Shown piece after piece: positions 17,722-26,316 of a DNA stretch of 64,000 bases. The position numbers were made by a program, and so were the translations under genes. The DNA is from Methylobacter tundripaludum SV96. Lineage in GTDB: Bacteria; Pseudomonadota; Gammaproteobacteria; Methylococcales; Methylomonadaceae. The notes under the pieces were generated by a model, which saw nothing but the letters and a program-made list of their open reading frames with translations, was not told where the DNA came from and ran no database searches. Location: NCBI RefSeq assembly GCF_000190755.2, contig NZ_JH109152.1, positions 124,001 through 188,000 on the forward strand. The letters run 5' to 3'. Numbering within the stretch: the first letter of the stretch is position 1; every line of letters begins with the position of its first letter.

Positions 17722-17970
17722 TTATTTAACAGGGGCGACTGGCGTTTGGTGCATTCGAGCACCCAGGCCGTGAGGCGTGAACATGCCGGTTGCAAAGGCT
17801 ATAAAAATAAAAATGAATAATACGATTGAAAGTGTAATGCGAAAAGTCAGTGCTTTGACTGTTTTTTCGGATTGTTCCTGAGTCTTGTGTGTAACCAGAT
17901 GGAATAGTGCTGAGCCCAAGCTGATAATTATCAGGATAAAGGCGATAATAACGATGCTTTTTATAATCAT
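17722..17970 (-). CDS. DUF2909-like twin-transmembrane protein
   Basis: This 82-residue protein has two membrane helices (about 2-24 and 43-66) joined by a polar loop, with a short Pro-containing tail. Length, topology and position beside surf1 and coxC match the DUF2909 family of small proteins found in oxidase clusters. It reads opposite to the operon. The assembly role is inferred from context. Confidence 0.75.
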   Translation of the reverse strand: MIIKSIVIIAFILIIISLGSALFHLVTHKTQEQSEKTVKALTFRITLSIVLFIFIFIAFATGMFTPHGLGARMHQTPVAPVK

Positions 17971-18078
17971 GAGTACAGTTATGTTCGTTGATGGGTAAGG
18001 TTTTTGTATTCTCGGTTATTTAGGTGCCTGTGCCAATAGGATAAGGAAAAAAAGCATGATCCTCTCGGATACTACTCA

Positions 18079-18801
18079 ATGAAGTTTAAAATCATTCCAA
18101 CGTTAGTTTATTTGTGCCTGTTACCGACGTTGATTGCGCTTGGAATGTGGCAATTGGATCGTTCCGAACAGAAACGGGCATTTCTTAAGGAGCAGGAGCG
18201 AGCGCTCGCAACTGAAACTCTGCATTTGTCGACGGCTATTGAACACAATACAGAGGCATTGAGATACAGAAATGTCGATGTTACAGGGCGTTACGATGTG
18301 GCGCACCAGTTTTTGATAGATAATCAAATCAGCGACGGGAAGGCAGGCTATTTTGTCTTGACGCCATTCATATTGACCGGGGAAACTAAGGCGGTTTTGG
18401 TGAACAGGGGCTGGATTCCTTTAAACCAGAATCGGTCGATTCTTCCTGATTTACAGATTAATAAGGCGGAAGCGATTATTGCCGGACGGATTAATAATTT
18501 TCCAAGCGTTGGTATAAAATTAGCCGGGGCGGAAATTCCAACCGAGGGTTGGCCATCAATAGTGCAGGTGGTTGATAGTGACGTTTTAGCTAAAAAATTA
18601 GGCTATTCATTATTCCAATTCCAGATTGAACTGGCTAAAGAGTTACCTGATGGCTATAAGCGGGAATGGCATACATCAACCATTATGCAGCCCGAACAAC
18701 ATACGGCCTATGCAATTCAATGGTTTGCATTGGCATTGACACTAACGATACTATTTATTTGGTACAGTTTTAAAAACAACGATGCAAAATCAAAAAAATA
18801 A
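18079..18801 (+). CDS. surf1: SURF1 family cytochrome oxidase biogenesis protein
   Basis: This 240-residue protein has the Surf1 layout: an N-terminal helix ('TLVYLCLLPTLIALGMWQL', where GxWQL is diagnostic), a periplasmic domain with 'VNRGWIPL' (about 113-120), and a C-terminal helix with 'HTAYAIQWFALALTLT'. SURF1 helps insert heme a into subunit I. It overlaps the next gene by 20 bp. Confidence 0.93.
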   Translation: MKFKIIPTLVYLCLLPTLIALGMWQLDRSEQKRAFLKEQERALATETLHLSTAIEHNTEALRYRNVDVTGRYDVAHQFLIDNQISDGKAGYFVLTPFILTGETKAVLVNRGWIPLNQNRSILPDLQINKAEAIIAGRINNFPSVGIKLAGAEIPTEGWPSIVQVVDSDVLAKKLGYSLFQFQIELAKELPDGYKREWHTSTIMQPEQHTAYAIQWFALALTLTILFIWYSFKNNDAKSKK

Positions 18802-19378
18802 AAATCATATATTAATTTTGGTTATCTTTGGGATGTCGGTTATTCCCTTTTTAATCGCTTGGGGATTAAAAGAACATCCGCAGCTGTTAAAGGGACAGAC
18901 CAATCATGGACAGTTAATAACGCCGCCATTGACAACCGAGCGTAGTGATCTAACCGGTTTTGACCGGTTTTCAACTGATAATATGTCCGAACTTACCGGG
19001 CACTGGCTGCTGGTAAACGTCATTCCAAATGGCGATTGTAATGAATCGTGTATCGAAGCTATTCATAAAACCAAGCAGTTACGGCTCATGCTGAATAAAG
19101 AATTGACCCGTACGCGTCGAATTGTCATGGTCTTAAAAGATGTTGCGCCGGAAACCGCTAGCAAATGGTGGGAAGATGACCAGACCTTATTAAGAGTTAA
19201 GCCCAATGATGCGGTTATCAAGAAAATTGCCGCAATCAGGCAAAGCAATATTCCTGACGGGATGCTTTTGTTAATGGACCCGCTGGGTAATTTAATGATG
19301 CAGTATGAACCGGGTTTCGATCCTTACAATGTAAAAAGTGATCTTATGCATCTTTTGCGAATCTCACAAATCGGATAG
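18782..19378 (+). CDS. Oxidase-associated membrane-anchored thioredoxin-fold protein
   Basis: This 198-residue protein has an N-terminal helix (about 10-27) and a periplasmic domain. 'WLLVNVIPNGDCNESCIEAI' (about 74-93) has the position and shape of the CxxxC copper motif in SCO proteins, and a Leu-rich segment with 'LLLMDPLGNLMMQYEPG' resembles the end of a thioredoxin fold. Such proteins commonly sit between surf1 and ctaA. It may help metallate CuA or keep its cysteines reduced. It overlaps surf1, and its stop TAG shares a base with the next start. Confidence 0.75.
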   Translation: MQNQKNKNHILILVIFGMSVIPFLIAWGLKEHPQLLKGQTNHGQLITPPLTTERSDLTGFDRFSTDNMSELTGHWLLVNVIPNGDCNESCIEAIHKTKQLRLMLNKELTRTRRIVMVLKDVAPETASKWWEDDQTLLRVKPNDAVIKKIAAIRQSNIPDGMLLLMDPLGNLMMQYEPGFDPYNVKSDLMHLLRISQIG

Positions 19379-21384
19379 TGGAAAATAAAATGTTTAGAAA
19401 AATAACTCTCTTTAGCGTTGTTTTAGCTTTAATAGTTATCGTAGCAGGCTCATACGTTCGTTTATCCGGAGCAGGGCTGGGCTGCCCTGATTGGCCTGGA
19501 TGCTATGGACAGGCCATTGTTAGCGAGCAAGCCGATTTTAAAGCGCAGGCGGCGGAGGCATTTCCCGGTCAGACGCCCGATATAGAAAAAGCCTCGAAGG
19601 AAATGAGTCATCGTTATCTGGCGGCAACCTTGGGCGTGACTATCTTGTTGTTGGCGTTGCTTTCGTGGCGCGAACAACAAAGTCGCCTGGCGGTCGTTAC
19701 GGCCGTATTGGGGCTGGTAATTTTAGTCGGATTGCAGGCGGCTTTAGGTATGTGGGCCGTCAAATTGCACGTTATGCCGATTGTCGTAACCGGCCATTTG
19801 TTGCTGGGCATGATGACTTTCTGGCTGCTATTCTGGTTGTATTTACGGGTTAACCCGAAAGCTTCGCTGCTCACAGTGCGCAGCAATGGCTTGGCGTTGT
19901 TTGCCCGAGTTGCAATGGGGGTGTTGTTTTTAGAGATTGTTTCAGGGGGTTGGGTTAGCGCTAACTATGCCGCTTTAGCTTGTTCGGGATTTCCTCAATG
20001 TAATGGCTCATGGTGGCCTAAAGCGGATTATCAAACGGCACTGGATTTATTTAACGGCTTAAGCACAGGTTATACCGGCGTCATAGCATTCGATGCGCAA
20101 GTCGCCGCAAATTGGCTGCATAGGGTCGGTGCGTTGGTTAGTTTTATCGTGCTGACGTTGTTGATGTTGAACGCGACATCGGCGCATCATCCAAAACCGG
20201 TCAGGCGAGCAGGCTTATGGCTAAGCGTGCTGCTGTTGGCGCAGGTTGGCTCAGGCATTATCGGCATTAAACTCGGGGCGCCTTTATGGGCTGCGGTGGC
20301 TCATAATGCTTTTGCAGCCTTGTTGATGCTGCCGTTGATTGCCATCAGCTTTTACAGTCGTCATGCTTTTGTTGAAAAGCTAAAGCCTGCCGCAGAGGTT
20401 GAGGCGAAACGCGAAGGCGTAGCCGTTCCTGCAGCGGAAGAAGCTTATCCGGCAGCGGAACCTGAGTCGCTATACCTGCGCCTTAAGACCCAGTTAAAAC
20501 GCACCCGTTCCGGGCTTAGCGGAGTATTGGCGCACATTCCCCTGGGTCGGCAAGAAATTGACGAGGATTTGCTGGAAGAAATTGAAGCCAGTTTGTTAAT
20601 GGCTGATATAGGTGTTGATGCGACCACGGAAATCATCAAGCGTTTGACTGAAAGTGTTGAGCGGCACCAGCTCAATGACGGCGAGGCGTTATCGGCCGCT
20701 TTAAAGCAGGAATTGCTGATTATGCTCCAGCCGTGCAGCAAGAATTTGCACATCCCAAAACAGGACAAACCTTTTGTTATTCTGGTTGTCGGCGTCAATG
20801 GCGCGGGTAAAACCACAACCATCGGTAAACTGGCCAAACGCTTGCAAGCTCAAGGCCATAGCGTCATGTTAGCCGCCGGGGATACGTTTAGAGCCGCGGC
20901 TGTCGAGCAATTGCAAACCTGGGGTGAGCGTAATAACATTCATGTAGTCGCTCAGCATACCGGGGCCGATTCGGCATCCGTTATCTATGACGGCGTTCAA
21001 TCCGCGCAGGCCAAAGGCATCGATGTGTTGATTGCCGATACCGCCGGACGTTTGCATACAAAATCCAACCTGATGGATGAATTGAAAAAAGTAAAACGGA
21101 TTATGAGTAAGCTGGATGAAACCGCGCCTCATGAAGTGTTGCTGGTGCTGGATGCCGGCACCGGGCAAAATGCCTTGTCGCAAACGAAACTGTTTAACGA
21201 AACTGTTGAATTGACAGGCTTGGTTCTGACCAAACTTGATGGCACCGCAAAAGGCGGTATTATTTTCGCGCTGGCCAAACAGTTCGGAATCCCGATTCGT
21301 TTTATAGGAATAGGCGAAGGTATTGATGATCTGCAGGATTTCGATGCAGATGCTTTTGTAAATGCATTGTTTGTCAAAGACTAA
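19378..21384 (+). CDS. ctaA-ftsY: Heme A synthase (CtaA/Cox15) fused to SRP receptor FtsY
   Basis: One uninterrupted 668-codon frame encodes two normally separate proteins. Residues about 1-330 form a complete CtaA: eight membrane helices, heme-ligand histidines H78, H131, H140, H248 and H309, and the external cysteine pairs C36/C42 and C202/C208. CtaA oxidises heme O to heme A. After an Ala/Glu/Pro-rich linker (331-364), residues 365-668 match the FtsY NG domain: 'LLMADIGV', P-loop 'GVNGAGKTTTIGKLA' (472-486), 'AGDTFRAAAVEQL', 'DTAGRLHTKSNL' and 'TKLDGTAKGG'. Eight helices with a cytoplasmic N-terminus would put the GTPase correctly in the cytoplasm. The usual acidic A domain of FtsY is reduced to the linker. 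The GTG at 19378 overlaps the previous stop; ATG 19390 is an alternative. No other ftsY or ctaA is in the window. Confidence 0.93.
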   Translation: MENKMFRKITLFSVVLALIVIVAGSYVRLSGAGLGCPDWPGCYGQAIVSEQADFKAQAAEAFPGQTPDIEKASKEMSHRYLAATLGVTILLLALLSWREQQSRLAVVTAVLGLVILVGLQAALGMWAVKLHVMPIVVTGHLLLGMMTFWLLFWLYLRVNPKASLLTVRSNGLALFARVAMGVLFLEIVSGGWVSANYAALACSGFPQCNGSWWPKADYQTALDLFNGLSTGYTGVIAFDAQVAANWLHRVGALVSFIVLTLLMLNATSAHHPKPVRRAGLWLSVLLLAQVGSGIIGIKLGAPLWAAVAHNAFAALLMLPLIAISFYSRHAFVEKLKPAAEVEAKREGVAVPAAEEAYPAAEPESLYLRLKTQLKRTRSGLSGVLAHIPLGRQEIDEDLLEEIEASLLMADIGVDATTEIIKRLTESVERHQLNDGEALSAALKQELLIMLQPCSKNLHIPKQDKPFVILVVGVNGAGKTTTIGKLAKRLQAQGHSVMLAAGDTFRAAAVEQLQTWGERNNIHVVAQHTGADSASVIYDGVQSAQAKGIDVLIADTAGRLHTKSNLMDELKKVKRIMSKLDETAPHEVLLVLDAGTGQNALSQTKLFNETVELTGLVLTKLDGTAKGGIIFALAKQFGIPIRFIGIGEGIDDLQDFDADAFVNALFVKD

Positions 21385-21392
21385 AGAGGCCT

Positions 21393-22049
21393 ATGTTAAA
21401 GTTTGATAATGTCAGTATGAGGTACCCTGGCGCAGGCGATGTCTTGCGTAATGTCAGTTTTCATCTGCAACGCGGTGAAATGGCTTTTCTGACAGGGCGT
21501 TCAGGGGCAGGAAAAAGCACATTATTGAAATTGATTGCGGTTATTGAGCGTTGCAGCCGGGGCCAGGTTTTATTGGACGGTCAAGATCTCAATCAGGCTA
21601 AGGATAGACAGGTTCCTTTCATACGCCGGAAAGTGGGATTGATCTTTCAGGATTACAAACTGTTACAGGATAGAACGGTTTTCGATAATGTAGCGTTGCC
21701 GTTAGTGATAGCAGGCTACGGACACCATGAAGTTTCCCGAAGGGTGAGAGCATCATTGGATAAAGTCGGCTTATTAGGCAAAGAAAGAAAATATCCTGCT
21801 GTCTTATCCGGTGGCGAGCAACAGCGGGTCGGGATTGCTCGGGCGGTGGTTAATAAGCCGCCGATGATTTTGGCCGATGAGCCGACCGGGAATCTTGATC
21901 CTGAACTGTCCGCCGAGATAATGCATTTGTTTGAGCAGTTTCAGCAGGTTGGCGTCACCATATTGATTGCTTCGCATGATATATCATTGATTGCCCAAAT
22001 GAATCATCGAATCTTAAAGCTGGATCACGGTCAACTGGTTGCAAGTTAA
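21393..22049 (+). CDS. ftsE: Cell division ATP-binding protein FtsE
   Basis: This 218-residue ABC ATPase pairs with FtsX at the divisome to control peptidoglycan hydrolases. Walker A 'GRSGAGKST' (about 36-44), Q-loop 'FQDYKLL', signature 'LSGGEQQRVGIARA' and Walker B 'MILADEPTG' are all intact. It starts 8 bp after the ftsY part of the fusion, preserving the ftsY-ftsE-ftsX order. Confidence 0.97.
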   Translation: MLKFDNVSMRYPGAGDVLRNVSFHLQRGEMAFLTGRSGAGKSTLLKLIAVIERCSRGQVLLDGQDLNQAKDRQVPFIRRKVGLIFQDYKLLQDRTVFDNVALPLVIAGYGHHEVSRRVRASLDKVGLLGKERKYPAVLSGGEQQRVGIARAVVNKPPMILADEPTGNLDPELSAEIMHLFEQFQQVGVTILIASHDISLIAQMNHRILKLDHGQLVAS

Positions 22050-23048
22050 ATGATGAAACATGTTAATAAAAAACCGGGTAAACAGGAACCGCGCTGGCAA
22101 ACCAAAATTTCGGGCGGTAATTTTGTCGATAAATTTCATGCTTATCGGAATCTTCATGCGCATGCGTTGTTTTCAAGTCTTGGACGATTAGTCGCATCAC
22201 GATTCTCTTCTGCAATGACAATCGTTGTTTTGGCGATTGCCATTTCACTCGCCAGCGGTTTTTATATTCTGGTGGCGAACCTACAGCAGCTGGCGGGTAA
22301 TTTGGAAGCCAGCAATCAAATTTCGTTATTTCTTAAAGACGACATTTCAGAAGCGAGGGCAAATAAGTTTGCGGGCGTCATCAGGCAAAACCCCGATATT
22401 CAGGATGTTAAATTAATTACCAAGGAGCAGGCGCTCGCAGAGTTCCAGTCATACAGCGGCTTCGGCGAAGCGGTAAAAGCCCTGGAAAAAAATCCGTTAC
22501 CGATTGTCATTCAGGTGTTACCCAAAAATTCATTTGAAAACGAGCAGGCGCTTGAGGTTTTGCTTGATGATTTTAAGCGCTCGGCGGAAGTTGATTTTGC
22601 CCAGATGGATATGCAATGGGTCAAACGCCTGCAGTCTATTATGGAAGTGGCGCGACGCGGCGTTATTTTATTGAGTTTGTTGCTGGGTGCGGGAGTGCTG
22701 TTTATTACGGCCAATACCATACGCCTGGAATTGCATAATCGCCGCGATGAAGTCGTGATCGCAAAGCTGGTGGGTGCGACCAACGGGTTCATTCATAGGC
22801 CGTTTTTGTACAGTGGTTTTTGGATTGGCTTTTTTTCCGGCGTGGCTGCATGGTTTATAGTGACAATCATCATGTTGATTTTAAAACAACCCATCGAAAA
22901 GCTTTCCGGACTTTATGATGACGCTTTCCATGTGCTGTTTTTCGGCTTTACCGAAACCTTGGCATTATTGTTTATCTCGTCTGTGCTGGGTGTGGTGGGT
23001 TCATGGATAGTACTGCATTTCCAACTGCGGCAATTAAAACCTGAGTAG
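22050..23048 (+). CDS. ftsX: Cell division protein FtsX
   Basis: This 332-residue permease-like partner of FtsE has a basic N-terminal tail, a first helix near residues 55-77, a periplasmic domain of about 110 residues, and three further helices in the C-terminal FtsX domain ('RLELHNRRDEVVIAKLVGAT' lies between helices). Its ATG directly abuts the ftsE stop, so the pair is coupled. Confidence 0.95.
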   Translation: MMKHVNKKPGKQEPRWQTKISGGNFVDKFHAYRNLHAHALFSSLGRLVASRFSSAMTIVVLAIAISLASGFYILVANLQQLAGNLEASNQISLFLKDDISEARANKFAGVIRQNPDIQDVKLITKEQALAEFQSYSGFGEAVKALEKNPLPIVIQVLPKNSFENEQALEVLLDDFKRSAEVDFAQMDMQWVKRLQSIMEVARRGVILLSLLLGAGVLFITANTIRLELHNRRDEVVIAKLVGATNGFIHRPFLYSGFWIGFFSGVAAWFIVTIIMLILKQPIEKLSGLYDDAFHVLFFGFTETLALLFISSVLGVVGSWIVLHFQLRQLKPE

Positions 23049-23055
23049 AAAATTA

Positions 23056-23082
23056 TTAGCACTCTTTCTTGCAGAGTGCTAG
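23056..23082. promoter_or_regulatory. CIRCE-like HrcA operator before rpoH
   Basis: The inverted repeat TTAGCACTC-N9-GAGTGCTAG matches the CIRCE consensus (TTAGCACTC-N9-GAGTGCTAA) at 17 of 18 arm positions, with the exact 9-bp spacer. It lies 34 bp before the rpoH ATG and runs into a TAGAAT -10-like box (23080-23085). HrcA binding here would repress rpoH. No hrcA is in the window. Confidence 0.8.
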
Positions 23083-23115
23083 AATTCAAAAAAAGTTTTT
23101 TACATGGGAGTCGCA

Positions 23116-23973
23116 ATGAGTAACGCATTAGCTTTACCTATTAATTTATCAGTCGGAACATTTGACGCCTATCTAAATGTCGTCAGGCAAATGCCTAAAT
23201 TGACAGTAGAACAGGAACGCGAGTTAGCCTTAAAATTCAGGGATGATGGCGATTTGGAAGCCGCACGCGAATTGGTTATGACCAATTTGCGTTTTGTGAT
23301 TCACGTTGCCAGAGGCTACAGTGGATATGGCTTGTCTATGCCGGATATTATTCAGGAAGGTAATATCGGATTGATGAAAGCCGTTAAACGGTTTGACCCT
23401 GATGTTGGTGTGCGTTTGGTTTCTTTCGCCGTCCACTGGATTAAGGCTGAAATTCACGAGTATGTGATTAAGAACTGGGGCATCGTAAAAGTTGCTACCA
23501 CCAAGGCGCAGCGCAAACTGTTTTTTAACCTGCGTAAATCCAAGCAGGATTTAGGCTGGTTGTCCAATGACGAAGCGGTGGCGATTGCCAAAGACCTTGA
23601 TGTGGATGTGAGTACCGTTTACGAAATGGAAAAACGTCTGGGCAGCAGGGATATGTCGTTTGATATGCCGGTCGATGAATCAACGGAAGAAAGTTATGTT
23701 GCCCCGGCCAGTTACCTCCATCAGCACGGCGGTGATCCTGCGGTACTGCTTGAAAATTCGGATTGGGAAGGCCATGAGCAGGATTTATTGGCAGATGCGA
23801 TGGCGGAGCTGGATGAGCGCAGCCTGGATATTCTTTCAAGCCGCTGGTTGATGGACAAAAAAGCGACATTGCATGAGCTTGCCGAGCGTTACAATGTGTC
23901 CGCTGAGAGGATCAGGCAATTGGAACAAAACGCGATGAAAAAGTTGAGAGCAGCGGTTGAACTGGCCGCTTGA
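23116..23973 (+). CDS. rpoH: RNA polymerase heat-shock sigma factor RpoH (sigma-32)
   Basis: This sigma factor of about 285 residues directs heat-shock transcription. Region 2 contains 'GLSMPDIIQEGNIGLMKAVKRFDP' and the RpoH box is 'QRKLFFNLRK'; region 4 ends with 'ERYNVSAERIRQLEQNAMKKL', a helix-turn-helix for the -35 element. The ATG at 23116 is chosen because GGGAG lies 5 bp upstream; the ATG at 23104 would overlap that site. It follows ftsEX, as in other gammaproteobacteria, but has its own CIRCE-marked promoter region. Confidence 0.95.
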   Translation: MSNALALPINLSVGTFDAYLNVVRQMPKLTVEQERELALKFRDDGDLEAARELVMTNLRFVIHVARGYSGYGLSMPDIIQEGNIGLMKAVKRFDPDVGVRLVSFAVHWIKAEIHEYVIKNWGIVKVATTKAQRKLFFNLRKSKQDLGWLSNDEAVAIAKDLDVDVSTVYEMEKRLGSRDMSFDMPVDESTEESYVAPASYLHQHGGDPAVLLENSDWEGHEQDLLADAMAELDERSLDILSSRWLMDKKATLHELAERYNVSAERIRQLEQNAMKKLRAAVELAA

Positions 23974-23992
23974 TTGATAATTGGGTCATAGC

Positions 23993-24030
23993 AAAAAAGG
24001 CTTAGCGATGACATCGCTAAGCCTTTTTTA
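23993..24030. terminator. Terminator after rpoH, probably bidirectional
   Basis: Near-perfect arms GGCTTAGCGATG and CATCGCTAAGCC (23999-24023) have an A-run before and a T-run after. It would also serve the minus-strand gene ending at 24076. Confidence 0.9.
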
Positions 24031-24075
24031 TTGCCTACGGTTTAATATAACCGTAACAGATTTTTTAAAACGATT

Positions 24076-24312
24076 TTAAGCCGGCGTGAGTATATCGAGA
24101 ACCGTTTGGGCCTGTTTAGCAGTTTCAATGCCAAGATTGGTCAAATAGCCGCCGTCATCTTGCGATACCAAGCCTTTTTCAAATAGTCGGTGGGTGGCGG
24201 CGATTGTTTCCGGTGAAGCGGTTTTATGTATCTTGATACCTTCTTGAGTGGTGGCCAGGTTGTAGCGAACAAGAATGTTCAGTTCTTCTACAATATCTTT
24301 GGTATAGGGCAT
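24076..24312 (-). CDS. Small conserved protein, TIGR02647-like
   Basis: This 78-residue soluble protein begins 'MPYTKDIVEELNILVRYNL' and contains 'SPETIAATHRLFEKGLVSQDDGGYLT', which looks like a small winged-helix: a helix pair, then a 'GYLTNLG' wing-like turn. It resembles the TIGR02647 family of about 77-residue proteins known in Pseudomonas and Vibrio, whose function is not established. It is followed by the shared terminator with rpoH. Confidence 0.75.
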   Translation of the reverse strand: MPYTKDIVEELNILVRYNLATTQEGIKIHKTASPETIAATHRLFEKGLVSQDDGGYLTNLGIETAKQAQTVLDILTPA

Positions 24313-24382
24313 AGTGAATCCTCATGACTCATTGATTTAAAGCAATAGCATAATGCTATTTATAAAGAAGGAGTATCTTTTT

Positions 24383-25072
24383 TTATGCGGTCTTTTTCCT
24401 CGCGACGATCACCCCATCACGGGTCGGGTTGATGAAGGTGTCAAACTCAGGGTCATTAAAAATGAGTTCATTGTGTTCAATAATTGCCTCAGTCCAGCCG
24501 GGAAAAATGTCGGTAGGATTTTCTACCGCCACCCGGCCGCGCCAAAGCACATTATCGGCAATATAAAGTCCGCCGGGGCGAATCCTGTCTTTAGCCATCA
24601 GCCAAATGGCAGGATAATCGCCCTTATCGACATCGTTATAGCAGATGTCGAATAATCCTTCTGTCTGGGCAAAAACTTCCTGAGCCATGCCGGCCCGGAA
24701 ATCGATTCTATCCCACAAACCGGCATTGCTGAGATATTGCTCGGCTTTTTCCTGGTTGAGAAAATCGGCATCGGTGCAAATGACCTGGCCTTTTGAGCCA
24801 ACCGCTCGGGCAAACCAATAGGCTGAATAACCGTAACCGCTGCCAAACTCAAACACCCGTTCAGCATTGATCATTTTAGCCTGCGCTTCAATAAAGACGC
24901 CCACCAAACGGCCAATGATGGGGAAGTTGTTTTTGTGCGCCAGCGCTTCCATCTCGGTTAGCACCGGATGATCGGTGTGTCGCAGTAAGCCGTGCATATA
25001 ATTTTCAATGGCGGGATTGACCGGGATTAATACGCCGGGATTTGAAACGGTTGGGGATTTTATATCGGCCAT
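24383..25072 (-). CDS. Class I SAM-dependent O-methyltransferase
   Basis: This 229-residue protein of the caffeoyl-CoA/catechol O-methyltransferase type (Methyltransf_3) has SAM motif I 'VFEFGSGYGYSAYWFA' (about 73-88), a following acidic residue in 'QVICTDAD', the metal-binding type segment 'YNDVDKGDYPAIW' and 'YIADNVLWRGRV'. Bacterial members act on small phenolic or unidentified substrates, so the substrate here is unknown. It stands alone between a small gene and a diguanylate cyclase. Confidence 0.85.
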   Translation of the reverse strand: MADIKSPTVSNPGVLIPVNPAIENYMHGLLRHTDHPVLTEMEALAHKNNFPIIGRLVGVFIEAQAKMINAERVFEFGSGYGYSAYWFARAVGSKGQVICTDADFLNQEKAEQYLSNAGLWDRIDFRAGMAQEVFAQTEGLFDICYNDVDKGDYPAIWLMAKDRIRPGGLYIADNVLWRGRVAVENPTDIFPGWTEAIIEHNELIFNDPEFDTFINPTRDGVIVARKKTA

Positions 25073-25179
25073 TAGCGGTTCCTCATGGATATGTGTTTGT
25101 TGAAGTTGAATGACGTTGCCCGTGGTACGGGCTGATTTATTGGATGTTAGCTTGATGAAGACGATGACAGCGAGGGCTT

Positions 25180-26187
25180 TTAAAACAACTCAGTTTCACT
25201 GTGGTCGTTATCCCGAACCAGAACGGACATGTCTTCATACAAAATTATCCTGTTTCTGCCCGTGTCTTTGGCATGATAAAGCGCTTTATCGGCATGATCC
25301 AATTGTGTCGTGGGCATGGATATGCCGTCGACATGGGTTAAGCCAATACTGACAGTGACTCGGCCGACAGTTGGGAAGTTGTAATTGGCGACTGCTTCCC
25401 GGAAACGGTTAAACACATTTACCGCTGTTTCCTGGCTGGCTAAATTCAGGATAACAACAAATTCTTCGCCGCCAAAACGGAACAAAAAATCATTGTAACG
25501 AAAGCATTTTTCCATCAATTGACTAAATATCAGCAACACCTCGTCCCCATACAAATGCCCGAAATCGTCATTAACGCGTTTGAAATGGTCTATATCCAGT
25601 ATAGCAATCCATGAGCTTTTTTCCTCTTTTGTATCAATAATTTGATGGTCTCTGTAATGTTCGCAAACTTGTAATAAGCGAGCGTCTAGCGACTGCCGAT
25701 TAGGCAATTTGGTTAACACGTCCCGTTCCTTGGTATCATGTAATATCACCAGATTTCGATAGACTCCTCGCAAACGGTCAAGTAATTCAAGCATTTCCCG
25801 GTCGAACGCGCCTTCCAGATGAATAGCGCGTTCAGGGCCGCCGCTCCCTCGAACAAAAAAAATAGCCCACGCATGAAAACCGGATTCATCCGGAGCGCTG
25901 AGATTCAAGTCTGTCGTATGATCCAGTCCGGCAAGCAGGTCGTTATGGTCTTCATTATTCCTGGTGAAGTCCAAGGGAAATCGTCTGATTAATAGTTCAC
26001 GAACAATACTTGTTTCTCCCGATTTTTTTCTTTCGTGATTATAAATTTCATAAACGACGGCACTATCAATCCATGGAATCTCAACAAGGAGCTCTAGAAA
26101 TTTATACGTTAATGCCTGGTAATCCTGCTGGGCAGATAACCGTGTCGCCCAGGAAAAAATTTGCTGTACTGTTAGATTGATGGACAT
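25180..26187 (-). CDS. Diguanylate cyclase with N-terminal sensory domain
   Basis: This 335-residue protein would make cyclic di-GMP. The C-terminal half is a GGDEF domain with active-site 'FGGEEF' (about 248-253) and a complete inhibitory I-site, RYND, exactly five residues upstream. '[21 protein letters not shown]' supplies the metal and substrate residues. The N-terminal 150 residues look like a GAF-type fold without membrane helices or signal peptide, so the sensor is cytoplasmic and its ligand unknown. Confidence 0.9.
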   Translation of the reverse strand: MSINLTVQQIFSWATRLSAQQDYQALTYKFLELLVEIPWIDSAVVYEIYNHERKKSGETSIVRELLIRRFPLDFTRNNEDHNDLLAGLDHTTDLNLSAPDESGFHAWAIFFVRGSGGPERAIHLEGAFDREMLELLDRLRGVYRNLVILHDTKERDVLTKLPNRQSLDARLLQVCEHYRDHQIIDTKEEKSSWIAILDIDHFKRVNDDFGHLYGDEVLLIFSQLMEKCFRYNDFLFRFGGEEFVVILNLASQETAVNVFNRFREAVANYNFPTVGRVTVSIGLTHVDGISMPTTQLDHADKALYHAKDTGRNRIILYEDMSVLVRDNDHSETELF

Positions 26188-26316
26188 CGAAACTCAGCCG
26201 CAATATAAAAGGCTTGATTATGCAGCTTTTATACAAAAAATGGGACCTTTTTCGGGATTTTATGCCGATAAAAACGCTAAAAGTTAAAGACCCTGTCTAG
26301 TCGGCATAATGAGGGG

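Noticed and set aside
19378-21384. CtaA-FtsY read as two overlapping genes with a hidden start for ftsY
   Set aside because: There is no stop between the two parts. No ATG with a convincing ribosome binding site is seen in the linker before residue 365. A separate internal start cannot be excluded, but the continuous frame is the simpler reading.
24353-24655. 100-codon plus-strand frame opposite the O-methyltransferase gene
   Set aside because: It is antisense to a gene with clear SAM motifs and has no independent support.
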